Shown one piece after another: positions 44,717 through 53,909 of a DNA stretch of 64,000 nt (position 1 is the first letter of the stretch; each line of letters begins with the position of its first letter). Origin of the DNA: Pseudomonas koreensis (GTDB taxonomy: Bacteria > Pseudomonadota > Gammaproteobacteria > Pseudomonadales > Pseudomonadaceae); assembly GCF_012986595.1 (NCBI RefSeq), contig NZ_JAAQYM010000008.1, forward strand, positions 124,001 through 188,000. The letters are read 5' to 3'. The position numbers and the translations under genes are program-made. The notes under the pieces are model-generated. The model searched no databases and had not been told where the DNA came from. It saw only the letters and a list, made by a program, of their open reading frames with translations.

Positions 44717-46222
44717 ATGTGTGGCATCGTCGGTATCGTCGGTAAGTCGAACGTCAATCAGGCGCTGTATGACGCGCTAACCGTGCTCCAGCACCGCGGC
44801 CAGGACGCTGCCGGTATCGTGACCAGCCATGATGGCCGGTTGTTCTTGCGCAAGGACAATGGCCTGGTGCGTGACGTGTTCCAGCAGCGTCACATGCAGC
44901 GTCTGGTCGGCCACATGGGTATCGGCCACGTGCGTTACCCGACCGCCGGCAGCTCGACTTCGGCCGAAGCGCAGCCGTTTTACGTCAACTCGCCGTACGG
45001 CATCACCCTGGCGCACAACGGCAACCTGACCAACGTTGAACAGTTGGCCAAGGAAATCTACGAATCCGACCTGCGTCACGTCAACACCAGTTCCGACTCG
45101 GAAGTGCTGCTGAACGTGTTCGCCCACGAGCTGGCCCAGCGCGGCAAGCTGCAGCCGACTGAAGAAGACGTGTTTGCCGCCGTGACCGACGTGCACAACC
45201 GTTGCGTCGGCGGTTATGCGGTGGTGGCGATGGTGACCGGTTACGGCATCGTCGGTTTCCGTGACCCGCATGGCATCCGCCCGATCGTGTTCGGCCAGCG
45301 TCACACCGACGAAGGCGTCGAGTACATGATCGCGTCCGAAAGCGTTTCACTGGACGTGCTCGGTTTCACCCTGATTCGCGACCTGGCCCCGGGCGAAGCG
45401 GTCTACATCACTGAAGATGGCAAGCTGCACACCCGTCAGTGCGCGACCAACCCGTCCCTGACCCCGTGCATCTTCGAACACGTCTACCTGGCGCGTCCGG
45501 ACTCGATCATCGACGGCGTGTCGGTGTACAAGGCCCGTCTGCGCATGGGTGAGAAACTCGCCGAGAAGATCCTGCGCGAGCGTCCAGAGCACGACATCGA
45601 CGTGGTTATCCCGATTCCGGACACCAGCCGCACCGCGGCGCTGGAGCTGGCGAACCACCTGGGCGTGAAATTCCGCGAAGGTTTCGTCAAGAACCGTTAC
45701 ATCGGTCGTACCTTCATCATGCCGGGCCAGGCGGCGCGCAAGAAGTCGGTCCGTCAGAAACTCAACGCCATCGAACTGGAATTCCGCGGCAAGAACGTGA
45801 TGCTGGTCGACGACTCGATCGTGCGCGGCACCACCTGCAAGCAGATCATCCAGATGGCCCGCGAAGCCGGCGCGAAAAACGTCTACTTCTGCTCGGCGGC
45901 TCCGGCTGTGCGCTTCCCGAACGTCTACGGCATCGACATGCCGAGCGCTCACGAACTGATCGCGCACAATCGTTCGACACAGGACGTGGCGGATCTGATC
46001 GGCGCGGACTGGCTGATCTATCAGGACCTGCCTGACTTGATCGAAGCGGTCGGTGGCGGCAAGATCAAGATCGAGCACTTTGATTGCGCGGTGTTTGACG
46101 GCAAGTACGTGACCGGCGACGTCGACGAGGCTTACCTGAACAAGATCGAGCAGGCACGCAACGATGCCTCCAAGGTCAAGACCCAGGCGGTCAGTGCGAT
46201 CATCGATCTGTACAACAACTGA
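44717..46222 (+). CDS. purF: Amidophosphoribosyltransferase
   Basis: A 501-residue enzyme. MCGIVGIVGKSN places the N-terminal nucleophile Cys directly after the start Met, so the ATG at 44717 is certain and the TTG at 44708 is excluded. HNGNLTN and the PRPP loop VMLVDDSIVRGTTCKQI are present, as is the flanking IPDTSRTAALELA. It makes phosphoribosylamine from glutamine and PRPP, the first purine step. GTAGGGGTTGCGTCGC gives a usable ribosome site. A terminator follows. Confidence 0.97.
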   Translation: MCGIVGIVGKSNVNQALYDALTVLQHRGQDAAGIVTSHDGRLFLRKDNGLVRDVFQQRHMQRLVGHMGIGHVRYPTAGSSTSAEAQPFYVNSPYGITLAHNGNLTNVEQLAKEIYESDLRHVNTSSDSEVLLNVFAHELAQRGKLQPTEEDVFAAVTDVHNRCVGGYAVVAMVTGYGIVGFRDPHGIRPIVFGQRHTDEGVEYMIASESVSLDVLGFTLIRDLAPGEAVYITEDGKLHTRQCATNPSLTPCIFEHVYLARPDSIIDGVSVYKARLRMGEKLAEKILRERPEHDIDVVIPIPDTSRTAALELANHLGVKFREGFVKNRYIGRTFIMPGQAARKKSVRQKLNAIELEFRGKNVMLVDDSIVRGTTCKQIIQMAREAGAKNVYFCSAAPAVRFPNVYGIDMPSAHELIAHNRSTQDVADLIGADWLIYQDLPDLIEAVGGGKIKIEHFDCAVFDGKYVTGDVDEAYLNKIEQARNDASKVKTQAVSAIIDLYNN

Positions 46223-46229
46223 GTTTCTA

Positions 46230-46251
46230 CCGGCCCTGAGGGGCCGGTTTT
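46230..46251 (+). terminator. Terminator of purF
   Basis: CCGGCCC-TGA-GGGGCCGG followed by TTTTGT, eight bases after the purF stop. metZ starts 35 bases later and may depend on partial read-through. Confidence 0.8.
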
Positions 46252-46285
46252 GTATCTTATTCAGAACAGGGCAAGGAGTGACAGC

Positions 46286-47497
46286 ATGAGTCAGGAATGG
46301 GATGCCGGTCGGCTGGACAGCGACCTCGAAGGCGTAGCGTTCGATACCCTGGCCGTACGTGCCGGTCAGCACCGGACGCCGGAAGGCGAACACGGTGATC
46401 CGATGTTCTTCACTTCCAGCTACGTGTTCCGCACCGCTGCCGACGCGGCTGCGCGGTTTGCCGGGGAAGTGCCGGGTAACGTTTACTCGCGTTACACCAA
46501 CCCGACCGTGCGCGCGTTCGAAGAGCGCATCGCTGCGCTGGAAGGCGCCGAACAAGCGGTTGCCACCGCCACCGGCATGGCCGCGATCATGGCGGTGGTG
46601 ATGAGCCTGTGCAGTGCCGGCGATCACGTGCTGGTGTCGCGCAGCGTGTTCGGTTCGACCATCAGCCTGTTCGAGAAATACTTCAAGCGCTTCGGTGTGG
46701 AAGTCGACTACGTACCGCTGGCCGACCTGTCGGCGTGGGATGCGGCGATCAAGCCGAACACCAAGCTGCTGTTCGTCGAGTCGCCATCCAATCCGCTGGC
46801 CGAATTGGTGGATATCACCGCGCTGGCGGAAATCGCGCACGCCAAAGGCGCGATGCTGGTGGTCGACAACTGCTTCTGCACGCCTGCATTGCAGCAGCCG
46901 CTGAAAATGGGTGCGGACATTGTCGTGCACTCGGCAACCAAGTTCATCGATGGCCAGGGCCGTTGCATGGGCGGGGTGGTGGCCGGTCGCAGCGAGCAGA
47001 TGAAGGAAGTTGTCGGTTTCCTGCGCACCGCCGGGCCGACCCTGAGTCCGTTCAACGCGTGGATCTTCCTCAAGGGGCTGGAAACCTTGAACCTGCGGAT
47101 GAAAGCGCACTGCGCCAACGCCCAGCAGCTGGCCGAATGGCTGGAGCAGCAGGACGGCATCGAAAAGGTTCATTACGCCGGTCTCAAGAGTCATCCGCAG
47201 CATGAGCTGGCCCAGCGTCAGCAGAAGGGCTTCGGTGCGGTGGTGAGTTTTGAGGTCAAGGGCGGCAAAGAGGGCGCCTGGCGCTTTATCGATGCAACCC
47301 GGTTGATTTCGATCACCGCCAACCTCGGTGACAGCAAAACCACCATCACTCATCCGAGCACCACCTCCCACGGCCGTCTGGCCCCGCAGGAGCGTGAAGC
47401 GGCGGGGATTCGTGACAGCCTGATCCGCATTGCGGTCGGTCTGGAAGACGTGGCGGACCTGCAGGCCGACCTGTCGCGCGGTCTGGCGGCGTTGTGA
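46286..47497 (+). CDS. metZ: O-succinylhomoserine sulfhydrylase
   Basis: A 403-residue Cys/Met-metabolism PLP enzyme. YSRYTNPTVRAFEERIAALEGAE and the PLP lysine in HSATKFIDGQGR are diagnostic; FGSTISLFEKYFKRFGVEVDYV points to MetZ rather than cystathionine synthase. It makes homocysteine directly from O-succinylhomoserine and sulfide. AAGGAGTGACAGC precedes the ATG. The gene overlaps the following dehydrogenase by four bases (GTGA). Confidence 0.93.
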   Translation: MSQEWDAGRLDSDLEGVAFDTLAVRAGQHRTPEGEHGDPMFFTSSYVFRTAADAAARFAGEVPGNVYSRYTNPTVRAFEERIAALEGAEQAVATATGMAAIMAVVMSLCSAGDHVLVSRSVFGSTISLFEKYFKRFGVEVDYVPLADLSAWDAAIKPNTKLLFVESPSNPLAELVDITALAEIAHAKGAMLVVDNCFCTPALQQPLKMGADIVVHSATKFIDGQGRCMGGVVAGRSEQMKEVVGFLRTAGPTLSPFNAWIFLKGLETLNLRMKAHCANAQQLAEWLEQQDGIEKVHYAGLKSHPQHELAQRQQKGFGAVVSFEVKGGKEGAWRFIDATRLISITANLGDSKTTITHPSTTSHGRLAPQEREAAGIRDSLIRIAVGLEDVADLQADLSRGLAAL

Positions 47498-48270
47498 TCG
47501 AGTTGTCTACTCCGACGGCAGGCACCCATGGCCGCGTTGCGCTGGTCACCGGTGCCGCACGCGGCATCGGTCTGGGCATTGCTGCCTGGCTGATCAGCGA
47601 GGGCTGGCAAGTGGTGCTGACCGACCTGGATCGTGTGCGCGGTTCAAAAGTGGCGAAGGTGCTGGGCGAAAATGCCTGGTTCATCGCCATGGACGTGGCG
47701 GATGAGAACCAGGTCGCGCTCGGCGTCGCCGAAGTGCTCGGGCAGTTTGGTCGCCTGGATGCGCTGGTGTGCAACGCGGCAGTGGCCGATCCGCACAACA
47801 TCACCCTGGAAAGCCTCGATCTGGCTTACTGGAATCGGGTGCTGGCGGTGAATCTCAGCGGGCCGATGCTGCTGGCCAAGCATTGCGCGCCGTATCTTCG
47901 GGCGCACAATGGCTCGATCGTCAATCTGGCGTCGACACGCGCGGCGCAGTCCGAGCCGGATACCGAGGCGTATGCGGCGAGCAAGGGCGGCTTGTTGGCG
48001 CTCACGCATGCACTGGCAATCAGCCTTGGGCCGGAGATCCGCGTCAATGCGGTCAGTCCGGGCTGGATTGATGCGCGGGATCCGTCGGCACGACGTGCCG
48101 AACCACTGGCCGATGCCGATCATGCCCAGCATCCGGCGGGCAGGGTAGGGACGGTCGAGGATGTGGCGGCGATGGTGGCGTGGCTGTTGTCGCGCAATGC
48201 CGGGTTTGTCACCGGGCAGGAGTTCGTCGTGGATGGTGGTATGACCAAGAAGATGATTTACACCGAGTAA
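47494..48270 (+). CDS. Short-chain dehydrogenase/reductase
   Basis: This 258-residue SDR has the cofactor motif VTGAARGIGLGIA, the NNAG-type CNAAVADP, the catalytic Ser in NLASTRAAQ and the Tyr-Lys pair in YAASKGG. LTDLDRVRGSK after the second strand favours NAD. It starts with a GTG at 47494 that overlaps the metZ stop, so it is translated with metZ, as in other pseudomonads. The substrate is unknown and a methionine role is only implied by the linkage. Confidence 0.9.
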   Translation: MIELSTPTAGTHGRVALVTGAARGIGLGIAAWLISEGWQVVLTDLDRVRGSKVAKVLGENAWFIAMDVADENQVALGVAEVLGQFGRLDALVCNAAVADPHNITLESLDLAYWNRVLAVNLSGPMLLAKHCAPYLRAHNGSIVNLASTRAAQSEPDTEAYAASKGGLLALTHALAISLGPEIRVNAVSPGWIDARDPSARRAEPLADADHAQHPAGRVGTVEDVAAMVAWLLSRNAGFVTGQEFVVDGGMTKKMIYTE

Positions 48271-48388
48271 GGAGCGAAGCCGCGATCTCCGTGGGAGGGG
48301 AGCCAGCTCGCGATAGCGGTCTGAGGGTTGATGGGGTGTTCGGGATTGACTCAATTTTGTCTTTTTCAGAAAAACTTCAATCCTGCTA

Positions 48389-48417
48389 TTGACTTAGGTT
48401 CGCTACCTGCGTAAATT
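48389..48417 (+). promoter_or_regulatory. Sigma-70 promoter of the tRNA-Val/Asp/Asp cluster
   Basis: TTGACT (48389-48394) and TAAATT (48412-48417) with a 17-base spacer, 22 bases before tRNA-Val. A damaged REP half (GTGGGAGGGGAGCCAGCTCGCGA) lies just upstream at about 48291-48313. Confidence 0.78.
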
Positions 48418-48439
48418 TCGCGGCCTCGGAGATGCAAAC

Positions 48440-48515
48440 GGGTGATTAGCTCAGCTGGGAGAGCGTCTGCCTTACAAGCAGAATGTCGGCGGTTCGATCC
48501 CGTCATCACCCACCA
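48440..48515 (+). tRNA. tRNA-Val (TAC)
   Basis: 76 bases, GGGTGAT/ATCACCC acceptor stem, anticodon loop CTTACAA (TAC), T arm GGTTCGATCCC and encoded CCA. Confidence 0.96.
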
Positions 48516-48570
48516 CTCCCCGAGAAACTTGCGAAAGCAAGAGGTAGGCTGAAAGTGCCTCCACCGACGC

Positions 48571-48647
48571 GCAGCGGTAGTTCAGTCGGTTAGAATACCG
48601 GCCTGTCACGCCGGGGGTCGCGGGTTCGAGTCCCGTCCGCTGCGCCA
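48571..48647 (+). tRNA. tRNA-Asp (GTC), copy 1
   Basis: 77 bases from GCAGCGGTAG to GCTGCGCCA, anticodon loop CTGTCAC (GTC), encoded CCA. Confidence 0.96.
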
Positions 48648-48741
48648 TATTTTACGAGTCAGGCAATGTCTGGCTCGCGATTGCCAAGCACCGAAGCTTG
48701 CAGTCAAAACGAGTTACTTGAGCGCAAGCTCAAAGCGATAC

Positions 48742-48818
48742 GCAGCGGTAGTTCAGTCGGTTAGAATACCGGCCTGTCACGCCGGGGGTCGCGGGTTCGA
48801 GTCCCGTCCGCTGCGCCA
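48742..48818 (+). tRNA. tRNA-Asp (GTC), copy 2
   Basis: 77 bases, identical to copy 1, after a 94-base spacer. Confidence 0.96.
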
Positions 48819-48890
48819 TATCTGTTTCAAGGACCACTGAACGCCTTGAAGCACCGAAAGCAACCGCTGGTTGTTTCGGAATCGATAGCA

Positions 48891-48920
48891 AAGACCCTGG
48901 TCGAAAGACCGGGGTTTTTT
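48891..48920 (+). terminator. Terminator of the tRNA-Val/Asp/Asp cluster
   Basis: ACCCTGGTC-GAAA-GACCGGGGT followed by TTTTTT; one G-T pair in the stem. Confidence 0.9.
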
Positions 48921-48974
48921 GTGTCTGAAATTTGGCTTTTCCTCTTTTCCTCCCTCCTCAATCCAGCGCAAATC

Positions 48975-49066
48975 CCTGTGGGAGCGAGCCTGCTCGCGAA
49001 GGCGTCGGCACTTTCAAAATCAGTATTGGCTGGAAGAACGCTTTCGCGAGCAGGCTCGCTCCCACA
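48975..49066. repeat. REP doublet (GTGGGAGCGAGCCTGCTCGCGA type)
   Basis: Arms 48975-49001 and 49042-49066, inverted, about 40 bases apart. The remaining 240 bases up to the molybdenum hydroxylase gene are AT-rich and hold no open frame; presumably its promoter region. Confidence 0.9.
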
Positions 49067-49306
49067 AGGGGGGTCGATATGTTCAGCGATCTGCTGCGGT
49101 GCCACGCCGCATTGATTTTTTGATTCTTTAGTCAAATTTTTGTAACTGGTTGTTTGCTGCGAGCCCAGAAACCTTTAAAGTTAACCTTTCGGTCAGCTTT
49201 GCACTGTCAACACGCCCTTTGTTTAGCCAAGAAGGGCTTCTGCAAGACTCGAGATTCCCAGTAGATAACCAGAAGGGCGGACACATAACCGCCCAGAGGA
49301 TGATCC

Positions 49307-52138
49307 ATGTCCAACCGTGATATATCCCGGCGCTCGTTCCTCCAGGGCGGGCTGGTGGCGGGTGTGAGCGTGACGCTCGCGCCGCTCAGCAGTCAGGCGC
49401 TGGCTGCCTTGATGGAAAACAGCGTGACCGTGCCGTCCGAGAAGTGGCTCGGCAACAACGGCAAGGCGCGTCAACGTAACGACGCATTGTCCAAAGTCTG
49501 CGGCAGCAAGGTCTTTGCCCGCGACATTCGCTCCAAGGACATGCCGGGCTGGCCTGAGCAACAGGGCCACGCGATGCTGCTCAAAACCATCAAGGCCGAC
49601 CGTATCTACGACGGCTATGACCTGTCGTGGCTCGGCGCTGACTTGCAGCCTGACCGCATTGTCACGGCGGCCGACCTGGACAAGGACGGTATCGTGTTCC
49701 CTGAAGAGCACGCGCCCGATCCATTGCTGCCCGAAGGCAAAGTGCCGATGTTCATCGGTCACCCGGTAGCGATCCTGATCTGGAACGATTTCGAGCGTTT
49801 CCGCCAGGCCAAGAACAAACTCAAATTCAATGACAAGGCGATTCGTTACGGTGCGCAAGTGCCGTACTACGAAGGCGACCCGTATGGCAGCTTCCGCTAT
49901 GTGCGCGTGGGCGGCCCGACCTCGGCCGACGAAGACGAATTCGCCAGCCTCAAGGATTCGATTCTGTTCCCGATGCTGAAGAACCGTCGCCCGGTGTGGA
50001 ATTCCCAGCCGAACCTGCACGGTAACCTGACCGAGCGCGGCCTGTTCTACGCCGACCGCATGAAGCAGCAGATCGACACGCCGCCGGACAACTGGCTGGT
50101 GTTCGACGAGCGTTACAAGACCCCGTCGATCGAGCCGGCCGCGATGGAGCCGGACAACGGCAATGGCTGGTACGACCCGAGCACCAAGACCCTGCACTTC
50201 GTGGTTGCCACCCAGTGCCCGCTGGAAGCGGCGACCGAGACCGCGAAAATGATCGCGCCGTCGCGTTTCGGCTTGGCCAACCTGAACATGCACCCGGGTT
50301 ACACCGTGGGTTACGGTTCCAAAGACCACAACATCTTCGTCTACTACGCTGCCCTCGCGGCGCTGTATGGCGCGGGTGTGCCGATCCGTCTGGCCAACGA
50401 CCGCTACGAGCAGTTCCAGAGCGGTATCAAGCGCCACCCGTTCGACATCCGCTACCAGTTGGCGGTGGACAAGAACGACTACAGCTTCAAGATTTTCCGT
50501 GCAGAAATGAGCGTCGACGGCGGTGGTCGGATCAACTACAGCCCGTCGGTGGCGGCGGTGGGCGCCACGGCGGCACAGTCGATCTATTACATGCCGCAGA
50601 ACGATCTGCAGGTCACCGCTTATCACTCGCGCGCTGTTGAAGCGGGCTCGATGCGCGGCTACGGCACCCTGCAAAGCATGGCCTCGACCGAAATGATGGT
50701 CGACGAAATCGCCAATCGCCTGGGTGTCGACGCGATTGACCTGCGTCGCAAGAACGCCCTGCGCTCCGGTATGAAAAACACCCAGGGTGCGATTCCGGCC
50801 GGTGCCTTGCGCCTGCACGAAATTCTCGACAAGGCCTCGGTGCACGAAGTCTGGAAAAACCGCGACGCGATCAAGCAGCAGCGCGAAGTCGCCGACCCGG
50901 ACAACTGGTACGGCGTCGGTTTTGCCATCTGCCAGAAAGACTTCGGCACCGGTTCCGAAGCGCCGATGGCCAGCATCGAATTCACTGCTGAAGGTCGCAT
51001 TTCCCTGCGCCACATCGGTATCGAAATCGGCACCGGCATGTCCACTTCGCAAGCGCTGGTCGTGGCCGATTTCCTCGGCAGCCCGGCGCATGACGTCAAG
51101 ACCGGCGAAACCGAGTGGAAGGAAATGCAGCTGATCACCAGCGGCAACCCGTACATCATGAGCCAGGCCGAGCAGGACAACCTGCTGCGTAACCCGCGCT
51201 GGGTCGGCAAGCTGGCCTCGGCATCGTCGGCGACCAACTCCGCTTACTACTTCAGTCACGCCACCCGTGAAGCCGCACGCGTGCTGTTCAACAACGGTTT
51301 GTGGCCGGCGGCCATGGAAATCTGGCGTCAGGGCCCTTATGGCGGTCAAGCCAACCCTTACGTGGTGCGTCGCGAAGATGCGCATTGGGTCGACGGCAAA
51401 CTCACCGCCAACGGCATGCAGCCGTTGAGCTTCGAAGAGCTGGCCAAGCACGCTCACGAGCGCGGTCTGGTGACCGGCGCCACCGTTCACGCGTTCAACC
51501 GCTGGAGCTGGGCCGAGGCTGAATACAGCATCGATGGCGTGCGCGAGCGCCTGCCGCTCGACGGTCTGGCGGTGAAGTACGGCGATGGCGCGCCGAAGGC
51601 GAAAAAAGCGCTGATGAGCACGGCAGGTTTCCATCTGCTGGATCGCCAGAACATCAATTACCCGGTGGTTCAGTTGAACAACGCGGCGGTGACTTACTAC
51701 AGCCCGGTGGCGACGCTGGTGGAGCTGAAGGTCAACAAAGGCTCGGCCGAAGTCGAAGTGCTCAACCACCATTCGTGGGTCGAGTGCGGTCGGGTGCTGG
51801 TCGAAGAACTGGTCAAGGGCCAGCTCGAAGGCGGTATCGCCATGGGCATCGGCCACGCCTTGATGGAAGAGATGCCGCTGTACGAAGGTGGGCCGGGGGA
51901 GGGGGACTGGAACTTCAACCGTTATCGCCTGCCGATGGCCCGCCACGTGGCGGTGTGGAAGCAGACTGCGGAGATTCTGCCGCCGCTGTCACCTAGCGAT
52001 CCGTCCAAAGGCATCGCCGAGGTGGTGATGATCCCGGTGGTCGGTGCCATCGGTAACGCCGTGGCGCACGCCATCGGTAAACGTGTTCGCGATCTGCCAA
52101 TCACTGCTGCGCGCATCAAGGAGGCCCTCAATGGCTAA
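49307..52138 (+). CDS. Tat-exported molybdopterin-binding hydroxylase, large subunit (IorB/aldehyde-oxidising type)
   Basis: This 943-residue protein opens with a twin-arginine signal, SRRSFLQGGLVAGVSVTLAP, so it is exported folded with its cofactor. The rest is a xanthine-oxidase-family Mo subunit of the IorB branch: IRYGAQVPYYEGD, EAGSMRGYGTLQSMASTEMMVDEIANRLG (molybdopterin contact), GIEIGTGMSTSQALVVAD and the C-terminal KGIAEVVMIPVVGAIGNAVAHA. In that last motif the Glu of the usual G-x-G-E base site is preserved. With the 2Fe-2S and cytochrome c proteins encoded next it would pass electrons to the respiratory chain. Periplasmic aldehyde or N-heterocycle oxidation is likely; the substrate is unknown. 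Overlaps the next gene by eight bases. Confidence 0.87.
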   Translation: MSNRDISRRSFLQGGLVAGVSVTLAPLSSQALAALMENSVTVPSEKWLGNNGKARQRNDALSKVCGSKVFARDIRSKDMPGWPEQQGHAMLLKTIKADRIYDGYDLSWLGADLQPDRIVTAADLDKDGIVFPEEHAPDPLLPEGKVPMFIGHPVAILIWNDFERFRQAKNKLKFNDKAIRYGAQVPYYEGDPYGSFRYVRVGGPTSADEDEFASLKDSILFPMLKNRRPVWNSQPNLHGNLTERGLFYADRMKQQIDTPPDNWLVFDERYKTPSIEPAAMEPDNGNGWYDPSTKTLHFVVATQCPLEAATETAKMIAPSRFGLANLNMHPGYTVGYGSKDHNIFVYYAALAALYGAGVPIRLANDRYEQFQSGIKRHPFDIRYQLAVDKNDYSFKIFRAEMSVDGGGRINYSPSVAAVGATAAQSIYYMPQNDLQVTAYHSRAVEAGSMRGYGTLQSMASTEMMVDEIANRLGVDAIDLRRKNALRSGMKNTQGAIPAGALRLHEILDKASVHEVWKNRDAIKQQREVADPDNWYGVGFAICQKDFGTGSEAPMASIEFTAEGRISLRHIGIEIGTGMSTSQALVVADFLGSPAHDVKTGETEWKEMQLITSGNPYIMSQAEQDNLLRNPRWVGKLASASSATNSAYYFSHATREAARVLFNNGLWPAAMEIWRQGPYGGQANPYVVRREDAHWVDGKLTANGMQPLSFEELAKHAHERGLVTGATVHAFNRWSWAEAEYSIDGVRERLPLDGLAVKYGDGAPKAKKALMSTAGFHLLDRQNINYPVVQLNNAAVTYYSPVATLVELKVNKGSAEVEVLNHHSWVECGRVLVEELVKGQLEGGIAMGIGHALMEEMPLYEGGPGEGDWNFNRYRLPMARHVAVWKQTAEILPPLSPSDPSKGIAEVVMIPVVGAIGNAVAHAIGKRVRDLPITAARIKEALNG

Positions 52139-52670
52139 CCGTCCGCTTCAACTGACCCTCAATGGTCAATCCGTCGGCCCGGTGGACATCCCTGATGACC
52201 TGCCGATGATCGACTACCTGCACGAATACAAGAACCTCACCGGTTCGCGCCTGGGCTGCGGCCAGGGCATTTGCCACGCCTGCGTGGTGATCGTCGACAA
52301 CCCGGACGGTACCAGCGAAGAAGTGCGCACCTGCATCACCGGCGCCCATTACTTCGAAGGCAAGACAGTGCGCACCATCGAAGCTCACGCCAAGCGCGAC
52401 GAGCAAGGTCAGGTCACTGAGCTGAACCCGATCCAGCAACGCTTCGTCGACGAATTCGCCTTCCAGTGCAGCTACTGCGCACCGGGCTTCGTCAACGCCG
52501 CGACGGTGCTGGTGGAGAAGCTGCAGCGCCAGCCGATCACCAAGAGCAAGCTGGAACAGGTCATCGAGGACAGCCTCGGCCATCACGTCTGCCGTTGCAC
52601 CGGGTACGTGCGTTACTACAACGCCACCCGCAACGTGCTGACCGATCTCGGCCTGGTCAAGGAGGGGTGA
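52131..52670 (+). CDS. [2Fe-2S] small subunit of the molybdenum hydroxylase
   Basis: A 179-residue iron-sulphur protein with both clusters of the family. The plant-ferredoxin cluster ligands are in LGCGQGICHACVV with a later CITG, and the alpha-helical cluster ligands are in QCSYCAPGF and HVCRCTGYVRYY. It shuttles electrons from the Mo site. It has no signal and presumably hitch-hikes through Tat with the large subunit. GGAGGCCCTC precedes the ATG, which overlaps the large-subunit gene by eight bases; the cytochrome gene starts two bases after its stop. Confidence 0.93.
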   Translation: MANRPLQLTLNGQSVGPVDIPDDLPMIDYLHEYKNLTGSRLGCGQGICHACVVIVDNPDGTSEEVRTCITGAHYFEGKTVRTIEAHAKRDEQGQVTELNPIQQRFVDEFAFQCSYCAPGFVNAATVLVEKLQRQPITKSKLEQVIEDSLGHHVCRCTGYVRYYNATRNVLTDLGLVKEG

Positions 52671-52672
52671 GC

Positions 52673-53908
52673 ATGAAGCATCTACTGACCCGCCTGACCC
52701 TGGCGGTCGGGCTGGCTGCGGCGGTGTTGTTTGCCCACGCGGACGATCAGGTCAAGCGCGGCGAATACCTCGCCCGCGCGGCCGACTGCATGGCGTGCCA
52801 CACCGCGCCGGGCGGTGCACCGTTTGCCGGCGGGCTGCCGATCGTCTCGCCGTTCGGCACGATCTACGGCACCAACATCACACCGAGCAAAGAGCACGGT
52901 ATCGGTTTGTACAGCGATGACGAATTCTTCGCGGCGCTGACCGAAGGCAAGCGTCGCGACGGGGCGAATCTATACCCGGCGATGCCGTACACCTCGTATC
53001 ACCTGGTGCCGCGGGTAGATTCCGACGCGATCCACGCGTACCTGAAAACCATCGAGCCGATCGAGCGCGCCGCGCCGGTCACCAGCCTGAGCTTTCCGTT
53101 CAACGTGCGTCTGGGTTTGATGGGCTGGAACATGCTGTACGGCAAGGCCTTGAAGCTCGAGCCTGACGAAGGTCAGAGCGAGGCCTGGAAGCGCGGCCAG
53201 TACATGGTCGAGGTGCTCGGTCACTGCGGCGAATGCCATACGCCACGCGGCCTGCCGGGCGCGATGCAGTTGGACAAGCGCCTGACTGGCGGCGTCCTCA
53301 ACGGTTATCTGGCGCCGAGCCTGCTCGCCACCGATCTCGCGGCGCGCGGCTGGAATCAGCAGGATCTGAGCACGTTCCTCAAGCACGGCATGAGTGCCCA
53401 GGGCACGATGTTCAACGAGATGTTCCCGGTGTTCCACAACAGCACCCAGGGCCTGAACGATCAGGATCTGGCAGCGATGGCGACGTTCCTGCTCGGCGAC
53501 AAGCCGCCTGCAGCCAAAGCGCTCGTTGAAGTGCCCGTGGACAAGCTCAGCCCGAGCGCGCAACGCGGCCGTCAGGAGTATTTGAACGTCTGCGCCGGCT
53601 GCCATGCTGCCGGTGGTGAAGGCAAGCCGCACATCGCCGTGGCCATGCGTGGCAATACCACGCTGCGCCTGGAAGATCCGCGCAACCTGGTGCGGGTGAT
53701 CGAGGACGGTATCGGCGAGCAGAAATTCGCCGGGTTCGAGCACATGCAACCGATGCCGGGTTTCGCCGACAAGCTCAGTACCGAGCAACTGACTGATCTG
53801 CTGAACTACCTGCGTCAAGGCTGGGGCGGCCAGTCGGCAGAGCTGGCGGTCAGCGACGTGCAGAAGCTGCAAGCGGAAGTTCCGGCTGTCGAGCACAAGG
53901 CGCACTGA
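52673..53908 (+). CDS. Triheme cytochrome c (alcohol/aldehyde dehydrogenase subunit type)
   Basis: A 411-residue exported protein with a signal peptide (MKHLLTRLTLAVGLAAAVLFAHA). Three haem c sites are visible: CMACH (about residue 39), CGECH (184) and CAGCH (306), each with a distal Met candidate such as AMPYTSYH, FNEMFPV and MQPMPGF. The layout is that of AdhB-type cytochromes that serve periplasmic dehydrogenases. Here it would take electrons from the 2Fe-2S subunit to ubiquinone or terminal oxidase. AAGGAGGGGTGAGC is a strong ribosome site. Third gene of the operon. Confidence 0.92.
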   Translation: MKHLLTRLTLAVGLAAAVLFAHADDQVKRGEYLARAADCMACHTAPGGAPFAGGLPIVSPFGTIYGTNITPSKEHGIGLYSDDEFFAALTEGKRRDGANLYPAMPYTSYHLVPRVDSDAIHAYLKTIEPIERAAPVTSLSFPFNVRLGLMGWNMLYGKALKLEPDEGQSEAWKRGQYMVEVLGHCGECHTPRGLPGAMQLDKRLTGGVLNGYLAPSLLATDLAARGWNQQDLSTFLKHGMSAQGTMFNEMFPVFHNSTQGLNDQDLAAMATFLLGDKPPAAKALVEVPVDKLSPSAQRGRQEYLNVCAGCHAAGGEGKPHIAVAMRGNTTLRLEDPRNLVRVIEDGIGEQKFAGFEHMQPMPGFADKLSTEQLTDLLNYLRQGWGGQSAELAVSDVQKLQAEVPAVEHKAH

Positions 53909-53909
53909 C

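Noticed and set aside
49223..51946. 907-codon minus-strand frame opposite the molybdenum hydroxylase gene
   Set aside because: Antisense shadow; His/Arg/Val-rich and without motifs, while the sense strand carries all family signatures.
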